A DNA stretch of 64,000 bases from Ophiostoma sp. CBS 140.51 (GCA_029298735.1 JANSLP010000065.1:62001-126000); one strand, 5' to 3'. Counted from the first letter of the stretch, positions 31,463 through 43,053 are shown. Made by a program: numbers and translations. Notes: a model not told the origin generated them from the letters alone.

Positions 31463-33285
31463 ATGCCGTCCATCGACGTGGCTATGATCCGGAGTGTGGC
31501 CACAAGGAGAAGTTTTCTCGATGTCGTGGCCGCCGCCGTTGGGCCCGCGCTCTACGGTAGAGACGTTGCCGATGTGGAGGGCAAGATCACAGACGTCAAG
31601 ACGGCCTTTTCCAGTTGGGACAACTGTATGAAGGCGGACTTCTGCAAGTACGTGGCATCTTTACCACACTCTTTCTTATGATTTCTTCTTCCTGTCGGGC
31701 TGTATGTTTACTGACACAATCTGCTTCTAGGTGGCCCGTAATCGCCATTATTATCGTCGGCGGTTTATTCCTCCTTTCCATTATCTGGTGTATCTCTCGT
31801 TGCCTGTGCTGCGGTTTGTCGTGCTGTTGCGAATGCTGCTACTGCCTCAAGTGCTGTGGTGACTGTTGCGGCTGCTGCGATCCACCGCGCGGCAAGAAGA
31901 ATAAGTACCTCGATGAACCCTATATCCCGCCGCACCAGGGATACCGTTCCGAAGCCCCCATGGCCACTGGTCTGCCGTACAAGGCGCCGGGTGCCGACGC
32001 CCCGCAATATGCCAACTTCGATGTCAGCAAGACAGCCGGCCACGAAGATGCCCTTCCCGCCATGCCGAGCTGGGAGACCGCCAACAGCAAGAAGGTGTAC
32101 CTCGAGGAGGAGGTCGAGATGGACAACCTGAAGAAGCCAGAGGGCACAGGACAGACGGCGCCACTTTTGAACACCAACAACATCTCCCCGGGCCCCAACA
32201 CTCCGAGCCCGCTCGGTAGCCCCAGCCCCATGGGTCCTTACGGCGCATCTCGGTCACCCACTGGCAACACCCTTGGCGGTGGCCACCCTGCTGTGTCTAA
32301 CGGCTACCTCGCTGCTGGCGCCATTCCGATAGCGTCGGGCGCTGGTGCCGATCCATACAACAGAGGCGGCCCGGGTTACAACAGCCCACAGCAGTCGGGT
32401 GTCATGGACCACTACGGCGCTGAGCTCGAGGACAACAAAAGCAACAACGGCTACGGCGGTTACGGTGCCGGTGCCATGGCTGCAGGTGCCGCCATGGGTG
32501 CCGGTGCTATGGGTCGCCAGTCGCCCCACCAGTACAGCAATCAGCGTCCCGGCTACGGCGGCATGAGCCCGCCACCACAGCAGCAGCAGAACGGCTATGG
32601 CCGCCCCGGCCAAGGCCCCAACGCTGGCAACTACGACGGCTACCGCGGTAGCGCCAACAACACCCCGCAGGGCTACGGCAACATGGACCGCCGCTCCCCG
32701 CGCGTCCCAGATGTCGGCGGTATGGACAACCGGTCACCCCGCATTCCCGATGTTGGTGGCATGGACACCAGAGCTCCCATTATCCCAGAGCTTGGCTCGG
32801 GCAGTGAGCCTGATTTCGGCGTGACCGGCGGCCCCAACCGGTATGCCAGCCCCGGCCCCTACGGTGGCCCATCTTCGCGGTCGCCCGCCAATGCCCGCCC
32901 GATGAACAACCGCGCCCCGCCACAGCGCCAGTACTCGGGCTCGGCCATGGGCAACGGCGGCGGCAATTCTGCCTACGGCAGCCAGAGCAACCTCGGCAGA
33001 ATCAACACCAGCACAAACAACGTCAACAACAATGACAACTACGGCCCGGCCGAGATGCCGGCCTCGCCGACCCTGCAGAACAGCGGTGGCTTTGACTTTC
33101 TCGGCGGCGTCAGCCGGCCGCCAGCACGTGGTCAGGACTCGTACGGTGGCAACAGCACCAACAACTACAACGGTGGCTACGACAGTGGCCGGCCCCTGAA
33201 CAGCAGCTCGACGAGCCCGCCGCCGTTGCAGCAACCCCAGCCAGACCGTACCGGATACCCAGGGTACCGGGCGTACCGTAGCTAA
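31463..33285 (+). CDS. Pin2-like / fibroin-3-related single-pass membrane protein
   Basis: Two exons, 31463-31647 and 31731-33285, with an 83-bp intron give 579 aa. The N-terminal block (RRSFLDVV, then TAFSSWDNCMKADFCKWPVI) matches the fungal Pin2 layout, in which a short lumenal part with FxSWDxCM precedes one transmembrane helix (IAIIIVGGLFLLSIIW, about residues 64-84). Immediately after it comes an extreme Cys cluster (ISRCLCCGLSCCCECCYC and continuing to GCCDPP), about 16 Cys in 32 residues, likely palmitoylated. The remaining 450 residues are a disordered Gly/Pro/Asn/Tyr-rich tail with repeats such as SPRVPDVGGMDNRSPRIP. Yeast Pin2 is a plasma-membrane protein with a prion-like tail that controls its internalisation, so a similar low-complexity tail here is notable. 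Prion behaviour is inference only. Confidence 0.82.
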
Positions 33286-34126
33286 ATGGCGACAACAGCG
33301 GTCCCGGCGTCGGTCATCTATATCTATAAAAAGGGCTAATTTGATCCCAATAATCTCATCTGGAGCTTTCTTGTGACGATTTTTTTGATTCACAATTTTT
33401 TTGACTTTTCTTGGGGGTTTGCTAGATGCATCCACACATTGTATGACGGAGTTACACTTTATTCTATCGGACACTTTACGTCGTTTTTTTACTTCTTCTA
33501 CAGATGTATTTTTTCAAACACCATTATTATGGCTTTACTTTCATCCTTGGGTACACTTTTCACTTAGAAATGATCATACATGTGTTTGGTTTGGAGACAA
33601 ATATGCCTTGAGTCAATGTTCTTAGAAGTGTATTGTAAATTCTTGACACAGGGACATTCAGATAGCGGTAGTATAACGTCCCATAAAGGCTCTCCCGCTT
33701 TGCGGGTACCAGCGCCGTGCTGCTTTCCGTGTATTCCCGGCCTCCAAGTATATCCTGAGATTGTTTTTGTCTTTCCTAGCCGACCGAGACAATGCTTTTT
33801 GTGAGCGATTGAATGCATGTTTCCTTCCCCTTCCCTTATTTCCCTCGATACAAACAATGATATTTTGTATCTCCTTCCTAAAACCGATGTAATCATAAAG
33901 CGAGTGAGATGATGGCGTAAATCCATATATATATATATATCAAAACAGAAACAAAAGCAAACGAATGCGAAAAGAGTAAAAGAAAATGGTATCAAAAAAA
34001 GTCAGAAATGCGGCTCATGTTCCAGATGCAAGCGAAAGTATGAAAAATGCAATGGACATAGGAGAGGCATCAAATAGAGAACAAATGAAATTCGTGACGT
34101 GGGGTTTTGGTGTAAAATTTTGTTGT
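33286..34126. other. Convergent 3' spacer with TA dinucleotide run
   Basis: It lies between the stop codons of the Pin2-like and receptor-like genes. It is AT-rich and includes a (TA)n run near 33,925-33,940, probably both 3' UTRs. No gene is supported. Confidence 0.5.
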
Positions 34127-36492
34127 TTACCGTGTCCGAGGTTGGGGTTTCGGCATTGGTTCATCCTGGTCAGACGTGTCATCCGCGTCAGCTGATCCAT
34201 TGACGATACGGAGCCGGCCGAGCTGTGGCTGTAGCATTGGTGATGGTGGGTCAGCTCGCGGGGCGGGAACGCTGTGTAGTTCCGCCGGTGCATGTTGTAC
34301 AATGGGGGGAACCAATGCAGGTGGAGGGGCGGCTGGCGTGACTTGGACAGCAGGGATATTGGCGAGAGACTCCTCTGGGTTCGGAGCGTTATCGAGGGGT
34401 TCGTTCACAGTTTCGTTCCCTGAACCAGACGAGGGGGCGCGTTGGTGTGGGAGACCGCCGTTGGAAAACCGGACTGTCTTTCCTGAGTTGCTACGAACAC
34501 TGTTCCGATTGCTGTTGTCTCCAACGATGGTCGAACTGGTCGCTGTGCCGGCCGTTTGGGCACTTCCAGAACGCATGTGGGCTGCTGCGCGGCCGTATGC
34601 CGGAAATGTCGGCGATGTCGGCGATGTCGGCGACATGGGATCGTTGCTGAACGGAAGAGAGCCTGAAGTGGGCGAGACAGGTGATGTGGGGGGTGAAGTT
34701 TTGGATGCAGCTGAGTACCTTGGGATTGGCGGGAGTCCACGTTCGTTCTGTGCAGGATCCGTGTCGGATGTGACTGGTGACCGAACACTGGGTCTCCGGG
34801 CATTGGGTGGTGGAGGTCCAGAGTAGTGTCTGTTGAGCAGGATCATCTGGGGTCCTTTGCTACTACCGCTGTTGCTGCGGGCCGGGCCATCAAAATCGCT
34901 ACGGCCGGTGCCCAAGAAAGCGTAGTCTTCGGAAGCCTCCTTTCTCTCCTTGGCACGGGCGATATGACGGCGAGAAATGTAGAACACGGCCAGACAGAAG
35001 ACGATTGCGAAAACAGTCGCTCCAACTGCAATGCCAGCGATGGCACCACTTGAAAGATTTTTCTTGGGTGTTACGGCATCAGAGACACTGGTGACAAGTG
35101 CCGGAGTAGCGGCAGACGAGGATGCCGATCCCGTGTTATGAGCTGCGGCGGTTTCAGTCAGGGTGACCGTGACTGGACGGTGGGACGTGTAGGTCCATGT
35201 CGACGTCGCCTCGACGGTTGTTTTAGCGTTCAGGACCCTGTTTATTTGTCAGTACTTTTATGTGAGTTATAACCTCTTTTGTGATAGATGAAGGACTTAC
35301 ACAGTATTTGTCTGGTAAACGGTCTGAATACCGGTGGATGTGGTGACCATGGTTGTAGTCGAAGCGATAACGCTCGTAACGACGCTTGTGACTGTTACAG
35401 CATGGATCACAGTCGACGTCGAGTGGGTAGCAGCCATCGTGTCAGCGTCCGTCAGGGCCTGACGAGGAAGAACCGGCTCAGTGGCAACGGCCGCGGTGGT
35501 AACGGCCTGGGTGACAACGGCCTCGGTGGACACCAGGGGCTCTGCCGACGGAATCGGGATCGGGGGGTTGAATGGGCCTGCCGGGTCCGTACTCTTGATG
35601 GGTAGTCGTAGGGTGCTCGTAGTCGCTTCAATGGGCGCGGCACTGGCAATTTCGCTGATGGCGCCTATATTGCTGTGGTCTCTGGAGGCATTGGGAACGC
35701 CGAGACCGTTGATGTTGGTGCTGCTAACTGCATCCGTGGTGTCTCCCAACGGAAAGTCGGTTGGCTCCGCACGTTTTCCAATAGAAGTTGTAGTCACATA
35801 AACCCAGTTCTATGTTGAAAATTGATGGTTAGTTCTGGCATTTTCGAATATAATTAATTCCCTTTGCCAAGCCAGTAACATACCGTTTGCGTCTCAGCAT
35901 TTGTGTTGGTGACTTCGACGATGGACTTGATGACAGAGCTTTCAAGGACTTTCTGATAAACAGTGGCGAGGCTTGAGACGATATGGGTGCTGGTGATCAC
36001 AAGGGAACTAGTTTCTGTGATAGTTTGCCTGATTATGCGGGTTAACAAACGTTGTTTTTTGACAAGGTAAATTCTGGACATATGGACTTACACAGGGAGA
36101 TAGCATTGTCCGTTGTTGCAGGTCTGGCCACTGCCACAGCATGAGTTGCCGCAGCATATGCCACCGGCTGGACAGCACCACTTGTTGTTGCCGTTGGTTG
36201 GGCTTGAGCAGCAAGTACCACATGACGAGCAGTAGCTGCTGCTGTCACCGAAGCAAAAGTTGGTGCCGTTAGAGAGACAGTCCCGCTTCATATGTTCAGC
36301 TTGTTGTGGCCGGCGAAAGCCGACTTGTGGAGGACGGCCATCGAGGGCCGGCTGGGGAGTGAATCCTTCGAGGAAGCCTTTGGAAAGGCCATCGGTCCGT
36401 GCGGTATTGTTTTCTCGAGCATGAGTCGGGTTGTGGAGCGGGCCAAAGTAACCCAGGGCAAGAGCCACCAGGCGTCCTACTGCAATTGGCAT
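34127..36492 (-). CDS. Receptor-like surface protein: Cys-rich head, Ser/Thr stalk, one TM, Pro-rich tail
   Basis: Four exons by my splicing: 36492-36092, 36028-35884, 35809-35301, 35237-34127, with introns of 63, 74 and 63 bp, giving 721 aa. The ATG at 36492 opens a short hydrophobic signal (VGRLVALALGYF). The head contains a compact Cys-rich module, residues about 75-130 (CFGDSSSYCSSCGTCC, WCCPAGGICCGNSCCGSGQTC), reminiscent of granulin-like or knottin surface modules. A Thr/Ser/Val-rich stalk follows (about 130-410), then one transmembrane helix (about 415-437, AIAGIAVGATVFAIVFCLAVF), a basic ISRRHIARAKERK sequence and a Pro/Ser-rich cytosolic tail with SPTSPTSPT repeats that could be phosphorylated. 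The architecture recalls Wsc/Mid2-type wall sensors, but the Cys module is not a WSC domain. Function is not established. Confidence 0.8.
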
Positions 36493-39400
36493 TGTGTAGG
36501 CTGTAGAAGCTGCATAGTAGGTTGGATCGATACGCGAGGATCTGTTCGAGGAACTCGGATGGTGATGGCTGGGACGTGATTTTGGGCGTCGGTAAGCCAA
36601 ACTGGGCTATATGTGGCTGATGCAGGTTTAGCCGAGACCAAAGAGGTTGGTGAGAGTCTGATTCGGAAGGTCGTTGGCGATATTTGCGGGTGTGAGAGTT
36701 GATGCTGGACAGATATTTTGTTGGTGATAGATGATCCGGGGGCAAATATATTACAGAGTATGAGATGTAGGAAGATAGAAGTAACCGACAAAATGAGAGG
36801 TGGAAGGGTGAAGAGGAGGGGTTGATCAGGAGAGTATGATAGCAGAGAAAAAAGAGAAGACCAAAAAGAGCAACACGAGTAGCAGTTCCCTGATCTATGA
36901 CCACACAAATGGACGAAGGTAATACGGGAGTACTTTTGACAAGAAAGGACGACAGGGATCCACCAGGATGGACTTGTAGACTTGTAGACTTTAGGACCTA
37001 GGGGAAAAGGAGAGAGAAAAACAATAAACGAGCCGCACGAGAAACCAAACAGAGGCCAAGGAAAGGACAAGAAAATATGTGAAGAGGCGTCAACGGAACG
37101 GGCGAGAAGGCGACAAGGCGAGAAGGCTAGAGTGATGGGTCTGGCAGCTTTTGTCGGTTGCTTGCTTTTACTCGTTTGGGAAGTATCCAAGTATCGCCCT
37201 ATGGGGATCCTTTGTTGCCGAGTCTCAGATGGGATCGAATTGGGTCCATATCGTCAGCACCACACCTGCGAGTTGGAGGCCAGCAACGCCTCAATAAGCT
37301 TTTGAGGGGAAATGGGCTGTTTTGGGTACGCGGAGGAGGGCGAGGATGGCGATTGATGAAGAAGACAATTGCGGTATAGGGGATGCAAACCACGCAAACG
37401 ATGTAAGATGCAGAATACAAGGAAGCATATGGGGCTTTGAGGAGCTTGGGGAAGCTCGGGGAGCACAGGAAAGAAGAGCACACAGAAAATATGAAAGAAC
37501 AAAAGCAGTAAAATTCAAAAAAGTTAAACCACAATAATCGAAAAACAACAAGGAAAGAAGACAAAACCAAATAAACAATAGCCGGGAGGACAGCAGACAG
37601 CAGACAGCAGACAACAGACAGCGAAACAAGAACAACAATAGACGCGGGCGGCAGACAGCTCCCTCGAATGGTGCCAATCGGGTGAACTGGGTGGGAAGCG
37701 TGAGACTGGAGGAGCTGAGGTGCACAGTGCAGATACACATGCAACTGGTGAGATGGCGAGGCACAAAAATACAGAAAAATACAAAGAATACAAGAACGCA
37801 AAGCACGCACTTGATCCCGAAAAGGTGGTGGTGGTGCTCGACGCAGGAGTGGTGGGCAGGCTCGGCAGGATTGGGCCAGTGCGAGCCAGTTGCTTGCCAA
37901 TGGAGCCAGTCGAGTCCAGTGTGGGCAGGAGTGGACAGGAGTGGGTAGGTGTGGGAAGTGTATGTGTAAGTGCCTGGGTGGAGCCAGGCGGCACCGAGTA
38001 CAAAGAACAAAGAACCGCCGCCACGGCCACTTGCCCGGCCTGGCCAAGGTGAGAGGGGAAAGTTTTGCTTTTCTTTCTCGTAAAACGTCGTAAAGATGAA
38101 AAACAGGTCGGGAGATCAAGAGACGAGGAACGGGGCGATGGCTAAAACACGAACGGCCGGACTGGCGAAGAAGCTCGAAAGTTGGGAGCTTGGAAGCTGT
38201 CGAGATCGGACGGGCAGCGATTGGAGAATTGGGGTTAATGACAATGACGAGGATCGTATTTACCGGGATTGTGTATTGTGTCGTAAGAGAATAAACAGAC
38301 AGGAAAGTGAAACGAAGAGAACACAAATGGAAGACGTAGGAAGAACCTCTGAAGCTCAACATTTGGTTCGTGAACTCGGGCAATTCCTGCTTTTTGTTCT
38401 CTGACTTGTCTGACTGCCTCGCACCTTCCGCCTAGCACTTTCTCTTTTTCACCCTTTCTCCCTCTCTGCGCCTTCTGTCTCCATCCTTTTCTCGCCTTTA
38501 TCTCAATCGCTCCTGCCACGCCCAGAGGCTGGGGCCTGCATGGGCTGAAAAGCAGCTCGCAGCCCCCGCTCTTTACTGATTCGACGGCCGGCCGAAACTC
38601 AGCATGGCGGTGGACACTGTGGACCATTCATCGTCGTTCTCTTTTCCTGTTTGGGGGGGGACTCGAGGCACGTTTGGGCATGTTTAGGCACGTTTGTGCA
38701 CGTTCTTTTGTTTGGGACACACCTTTGCATCTGTAGCACACAGTCGACACTCTGTAGCCCGTTGAGTCCAATGTTTGACCTTTGCCAAGCGCGACGCCAC
38801 GGATGCGTTGGCAGCACCTTCCCAAAGTTCTTTGGTCGTCAATGTCGTATCCGGCACACATTGGCGCCGCTTCTTCAGCTGGGCAAGCTCTTTGAAGGAA
38901 GGTACGAGGGGAAATCTTCACCGTCAGGTACTTTATTTCTCGCCTGGCTCCCCACCCACCAACCGTCATTCCCTCCTTCCCTCCTTGCGTCCACGAATAG
39001 ATCCGCGGTGGCAAAAGACGAAGGTCACACCAGAGGAAAGAACAAAAGAGAGAAAGGAAAGAACCAGCGAACAAGCCCAGCTTGCATATCCAACAACTGG
39101 GAACACGGAACTTCAATCTGAGATTCGTCTGAGATATGAAGGTTTTGAAAAGCACTCAAATGTAAGGAAAAGGAACCCGAGAGAAAGATAAACGAGAGAC
39201 AAAAACCAGGAACGGCCTCAAAGGCTGCCTCGTTGCGTGGCTTCGGAGCTCGGTAGGTGCATGTCGTGAGGCTGAAGAAACTTCTCTGAACCTGTTTTGA
39301 GCCTTTTTCGATAGTGGCTACTACCAGAGTAGCATTTCTGTGTATTGGTGGGCATCGGCACGCCGGAGACAATGCTCAGAGTCTTGTTCTGTTTGTTGGT

Positions 39401-39942
39401 GGGAGGTCTGGAGACTCCGGCTGCCCAATGCCGGCTTGTCCACTGCGACGCCATCATGTTAGTGTGTTAGTGGTGACCGCATCGACCCATCCCGCCTGTA
39501 ACCTTCTCTGTCGTGGGCTATTGCGCTTCGCAAAACTAGCAGGCGCCGTCGCTGCTTTGAACAGGCGGGCTTGGGTGCAGCCGCTGCCCATGTTCTGGCG
39601 GCAGATCACACGTGCTGCGACTGTCCAGGGAGCCAGGGAGCTTGGCTTCGGCGCCCATGGCTGGAAGTGCTGGGGCTGGCCGGGAGCTGCCCTCCACTAG
39701 AATATGCTGAGTAATAATATCACTTAACGCGTTAGCGGAGACCCTGGCGAGCCTGGCGTAAGCTGCGCCAAAAAGCGCGTGTCTCGTCTCATGTTTGTGT
39801 GCTCTTTTGTGACGCATCTCGAACTCCGGATCCAACCACGCAAGCACCCGACCGACGTCACAGAGTGAATTGCAGTTGCCCAACCCCCCATTTGAGTCCA
39901 CAGAAGCTCTTCTACCGTTCCGACAGCACCATATCCCCCGCG
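36493..39942. other. Divergent intergenic region, 3.4 kb
   Basis: It separates the receptor-like gene (minus) from SLD5 (plus). From 36,500 to about 38,580 the minus strand is C/T-rich, so this may be a long leader of the receptor-like gene; its 394-codon open frame is low-complexity and not credible as coding. It contains short direct repeats near 37,590-37,625 (GCAGACA) and a 10-bp array at 38,667-38,706. Confidence 0.5.
38667..38706. repeat. Tandem decamer array with CACGTT core, four units
   Basis: Four 10-bp units are seen: ggcacgtttg, ggcatgttta, ggcacgtttg, tgcacgttct. Units 1 and 3 are identical. Three of the four contain CACGTT, a half E-box-like core, spaced so that every copy faces the same side of the helix. 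Confidence 0.75.
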
Positions 39943-40992
39943 ATGGACATTGACGACATTCTGCGCGAGGTTGATCCTAGCCTCGATCCCATCGCCGGCC
40001 AGGAGACCCACGATCTTCAGGCCCTCACGCGCGCATGGATTGCCGAACGCTCAGCGCCAGAGCTATTAGCGTAAGATACGATGAGTGGGATAGATCCCTG
40101 GTGCAGGGAAAGTGTCGGTAGCCCAGCCCAAGTGTTGGTGATGGCAGGTTGCTGACTAGATGAAGAGGGGTTTGGGAGGGGGATCATGAGCATTTGGAGG
40201 TTGCTGTATTGGCTTTGTACCGGGTACAGACTGCTAACTTCTCCTTGTAACCCAACAACAACAGATGGCCCGTGGGTCTGTTTGAACGCGTAAATCAGCG
40301 CATCACCCGGCAGATCGAAACGGTCGAGGACATGACCGGCGACATGGATCCCAAGACCAACTTTGCCCTTATTGTCATCCAGACCGAGCTCGAGCGCCAC
40401 AAGTATCTCGTGCGCAGCTTCCTGCGTGCACGCATCGCTAAGGTGAGTTATGGCCTGTGAAGGGGCATCCGCATTATGGCATCAATTGCGTCACGGCCGG
40501 CGCGGCCCGTTTGGATTACTACAAAACCCAAGTCAGGCGGGCCGCCACCAACACTACCAACACCAATGGATATGCTTCCCAACACATACAGCAGTTAAGC
40601 TCAGTCAAGCTAACGCCTTGGTCAACGTCTAGATTGACAAACATACTCTTCACTACCTGTCGACGCCCGCCCTGCGCGAGCGCTTGTCCGATACCGAGCT
40701 GGCCTATGCCACACGTCATCAGGCCCTGCTGCACAACCACTACCTGTCGTCCTTTCTCGGCTCGTTCCCGGCCAACCTGCAGAATCTGAACGACACCGCC
40801 GGCAATATCAGCATGATCGACAGCCCGGACCTCGACAGCGCCGTCTTTGTGCGCCTACTGCGTGACGGCGCTGTCCGCGGCCACGGCGTCGACGTTGACG
40901 AAATTGTCAAGGGCGAGGACGGTGACGTGTTGATTCTGCGTTGGTCAGATGCTAAGCCGCTCGTCGAGGCAGGCGATGCCGAGCTTGTATGA
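39943..40992 (+). CDS. SLD5: GINS complex subunit Sld5
   Basis: Three exons, 39943-40070, 40265-40442, 40633-40992, with introns of 194 and 190 bp (both with CTAAC) give 221 aa, the usual Sld5 size. The product is one of the four GINS subunits that join Mcm2-7 and Cdc45 into the replicative helicase. The N-terminal helical A domain has LTRAWIAERSAPELL, VNQRITRQIETVEDM, FALIVIQTELERHKYLVRSFLRARIAK, which is the strongest family match, followed by KHTLHYLS and HHYLSSFLGSFP-like text (HNHYLSSFLGSFP). The C-terminal B domain ends with DVLILRWSDAKPLVEAGDAELV. The gene is small and easily broken by missed introns. A short minisatellite lies about 180 bp after the stop. Confidence 0.92.
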
Positions 40993-42110
40993 TTGCTGCG
41001 AGGCTGCGAACCTACGAATCAACGAGGCAAGCAGGAGACATGACGAGAGACCGGACATCAAGACGACGGTGCGATGGGACGCCAAGATGAGGAATCAAGA
41101 AAGGATTTTCCCGGCTTCCCTCGCCCACTACATTTTGTCTCCTTTCTCCGACCTCCTGCTCCTTCTACTGCCTCCTGCCTCCTGCCTCTTGCCTCCTGCC
41201 TCTTGCCTCCTGCCTCTTGCCTCCTGTCTGCTGGCCGCGCCAATTTTTGCGTTTACGTGGCATCTTCAATTTGTTCTCAAACGGGTTTCCGAGGATACGA
41301 GCGAAGCGACGCTGCGGTCCGACTTACAAATCGGCTGCCAAACGAATTTTGTACGGGGAAGAGCGGGATTGAAGCGGCGGCAGCAGCACAAGCACACAAA
41401 CGCAAACATCCAATGCCGCCCACATCGCAAATACGGCACTGGCCATGAGAGGTCAAAATACCGACGACCAGCCGACAGTTGCCAGCTCCTTTGTTGTAAC
41501 GAGCGACAAAGGACAGGTGTACAGATGGAATATTTGTCAATCTGCAACCCATCACCTATCTGTCACCGTGTCGTCGTGGTCGTCGTAACGGGCGTCGCCT
41601 GGCATCGTTTGTCATCAGATATCCTTCCTCCGTGTTGACGGAGGTCGTGCATTTGTCTTAGCACATTTTGTTGCCTGCTACAACTCATGTTGTGCCGTCA
41701 CGTTTGTGCTCCAAAGATCGTTCTTTGTCCACCCCAAAGCAACGGATTTTACCTCGCCGTGGGGCACTAACACCGCGAATTGGAGGCTCTGAGCCCCTGA
41801 CGCAGCGTGGTGGTGCTGAAGACAAAGTAGAACATTATCATTGGGGGTGGTCCCGCACCACCACTTACACCATCCGGAGTTTGCTAATCGTTTTCTCCGG
41901 AAGGGCGAGCTTTGGCGACCTCAAAAGACTGTGGAAACACGATCTTTACCAATATTTCAAGAGTTTTCGCTACAAGTCGACGTCAATCGACCTGACTAAT
42001 GTATCCGACTGAGGCCTTGTCCACCAAGGTCGTCAGTGCGACCAGGTTTTCGTACGACATGCAGCTCCATACATGCGGAGTCTTCTTTGCGTGTACCGGC
42101 CTGAAAACAA
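40993..42110. other. Spacer between SLD5 and the SDR gene
   Basis: About 1.1 kb. The first part is the SLD5 3' flank with the minisatellite. The rest contains only short frames without support. The TATA box of the downstream gene lies at its end. Confidence 0.5.
41171..41226. repeat. Minisatellite of eight 7-bp units, alternating CCTCCTG and CCTCTTG
   Basis: From the second unit on, CCTCCTG and CCTCTTG alternate strictly, so the working period is 14 bp, with a C/T change at one position of every other unit. It lies in the 3' flank of SLD5. Confidence 0.85.
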
Positions 42111-42118
42111 TATATAAA
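42111..42118 (+). promoter_or_regulatory. TATA box of the SDR gene
   Basis: A TATATAAA sequence lies 78 bp before the first in-frame ATG (42,196) and 165 bp before the second (42,283). A transcription start 30-60 bp downstream would leave both ATGs in the transcript or remove the first one, depending on its exact position. Confidence 0.55.
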
Positions 42119-42282
42119 GATGCAATGACGCTGGCTCTTGATGCGCCGGTTCTTTTATATTATTTTAGACAACAGCACAACTTTCAAATTAATACATGCC
42201 CCTCATTCGCATTTTAGCGCCCCGCCTGCTCTACAAACCATCTTCCTTTCTTTCCCATCCACATCATCGAACGTTCACCAAC

Positions 42283-43053
42283 ATGGCTTCCAAGACGGTC
42301 GCAATCATCACCGGTGCCAACCAGGGCATCGGTTTCGAGACCGCCAAGCGCCTAGCCACCGAGCATAAGGACTATATTGTCATCATGACCGGTCGCCGCA
42401 AGGATGCCATTGAGGAGGCTGCCAAGAAGCTGCAAGCCAATGGTCTTACCGTTGAGCCGCTCGTGCTGGACGTCGACTCGGACGAGTCCATTGAGGTTGC
42501 TGTACAGGCCGTCGAGCAGAAGCACGGCCGCCTCGATGTGCTCATCAACAACGCCGGTATCAGCCGGTACACAGACCCCAAACTGGGCGACAATGCCAGC
42601 GCCGCCGCCAAGGCACGTGCCGAGATTGTCGGCATCATGAACACCAACGTTGCTGGCGTGGCCGCCGTGACGGATGCTTTCTTGCCACTGATGAAGAAGT
42701 CGATCGAGACGAACAAACCCAAGCGCATTGTCTTTGTCTCGTCGACGCTCGGCAGCATGGGCTACAAGGTCGATCCCAAGGGCCAGAACCACGCCAACGT
42801 TGCGCGCGCTTACACGACGAGCAAGGCGGCGCTGAACATGCTGGCGTGGCACTACATGGTGGACCTGGAGGACGATGCGGCCAACTGGAAGATTAACTGC
42901 AACTGCCCGGGCTACTGCGCGACAAACCTCAACGGCCACGCCGGCTTCGACACGGCCGAGAACGGCTCGATCAATGCAGTGCGCCTAGCAACTCTGGGCC
43001 CCGATGGCGAGACGGCGACATTTACCAACCGTCAAGGCACGATTCCATGGTAG
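42283..43053 (+). CDS. Short-chain dehydrogenase/reductase, classical type (carbonyl reductase-like)
   Basis: An intronless gene of 256 aa from the chosen ATG at 42283, the classical SDR length. The start is chosen because CAACATGGCT is a strong context and the coenzyme fold begins at once (KTVAIITGANQGIGFE, the TGxxxGxG loop). The basic GRRKD after strand 2 favours NADP(H). Further hallmarks are DVDSDES, INNAG, VFVSSTLG with the catalytic Ser, and YTTSKAALN with the catalytic Tyr and Lys. NCNCPGYCATNL is the PG motif after the active site. An in-frame ATG at 42,196 would add 29 residues rich in Arg, His and Ser with no acidic residue, a mitochondrial-type presequence. The reaction and substrate cannot be inferred; aldo- or keto-group reduction is typical of this subfamily. 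Confidence 0.9.
   Translation: MASKTVAIITGANQGIGFETAKRLATEHKDYIVIMTGRRKDAIEEAAKKLQANGLTVEPLVLDVDSDESIEVAVQAVEQKHGRLDVLINNAGISRYTDPKLGDNASAAAKARAEIVGIMNTNVAGVAAVTDAFLPLMKKSIETNKPKRIVFVSSTLGSMGYKVDPKGQNHANVARAYTTSKAALNMLAWHYMVDLEDDAANWKINCNCPGYCATNLNGHAGFDTAENGSINAVRLATLGPDGETATFTNRQGTIPW

Noticed and set aside
37199..38383. 394-codon minus-strand frame upstream of the receptor-like gene
   Set aside because: Low-complexity Leu/Ser/Pro/Cys/Phe sequence from a C/T-rich strand; looks like promoter or leader.
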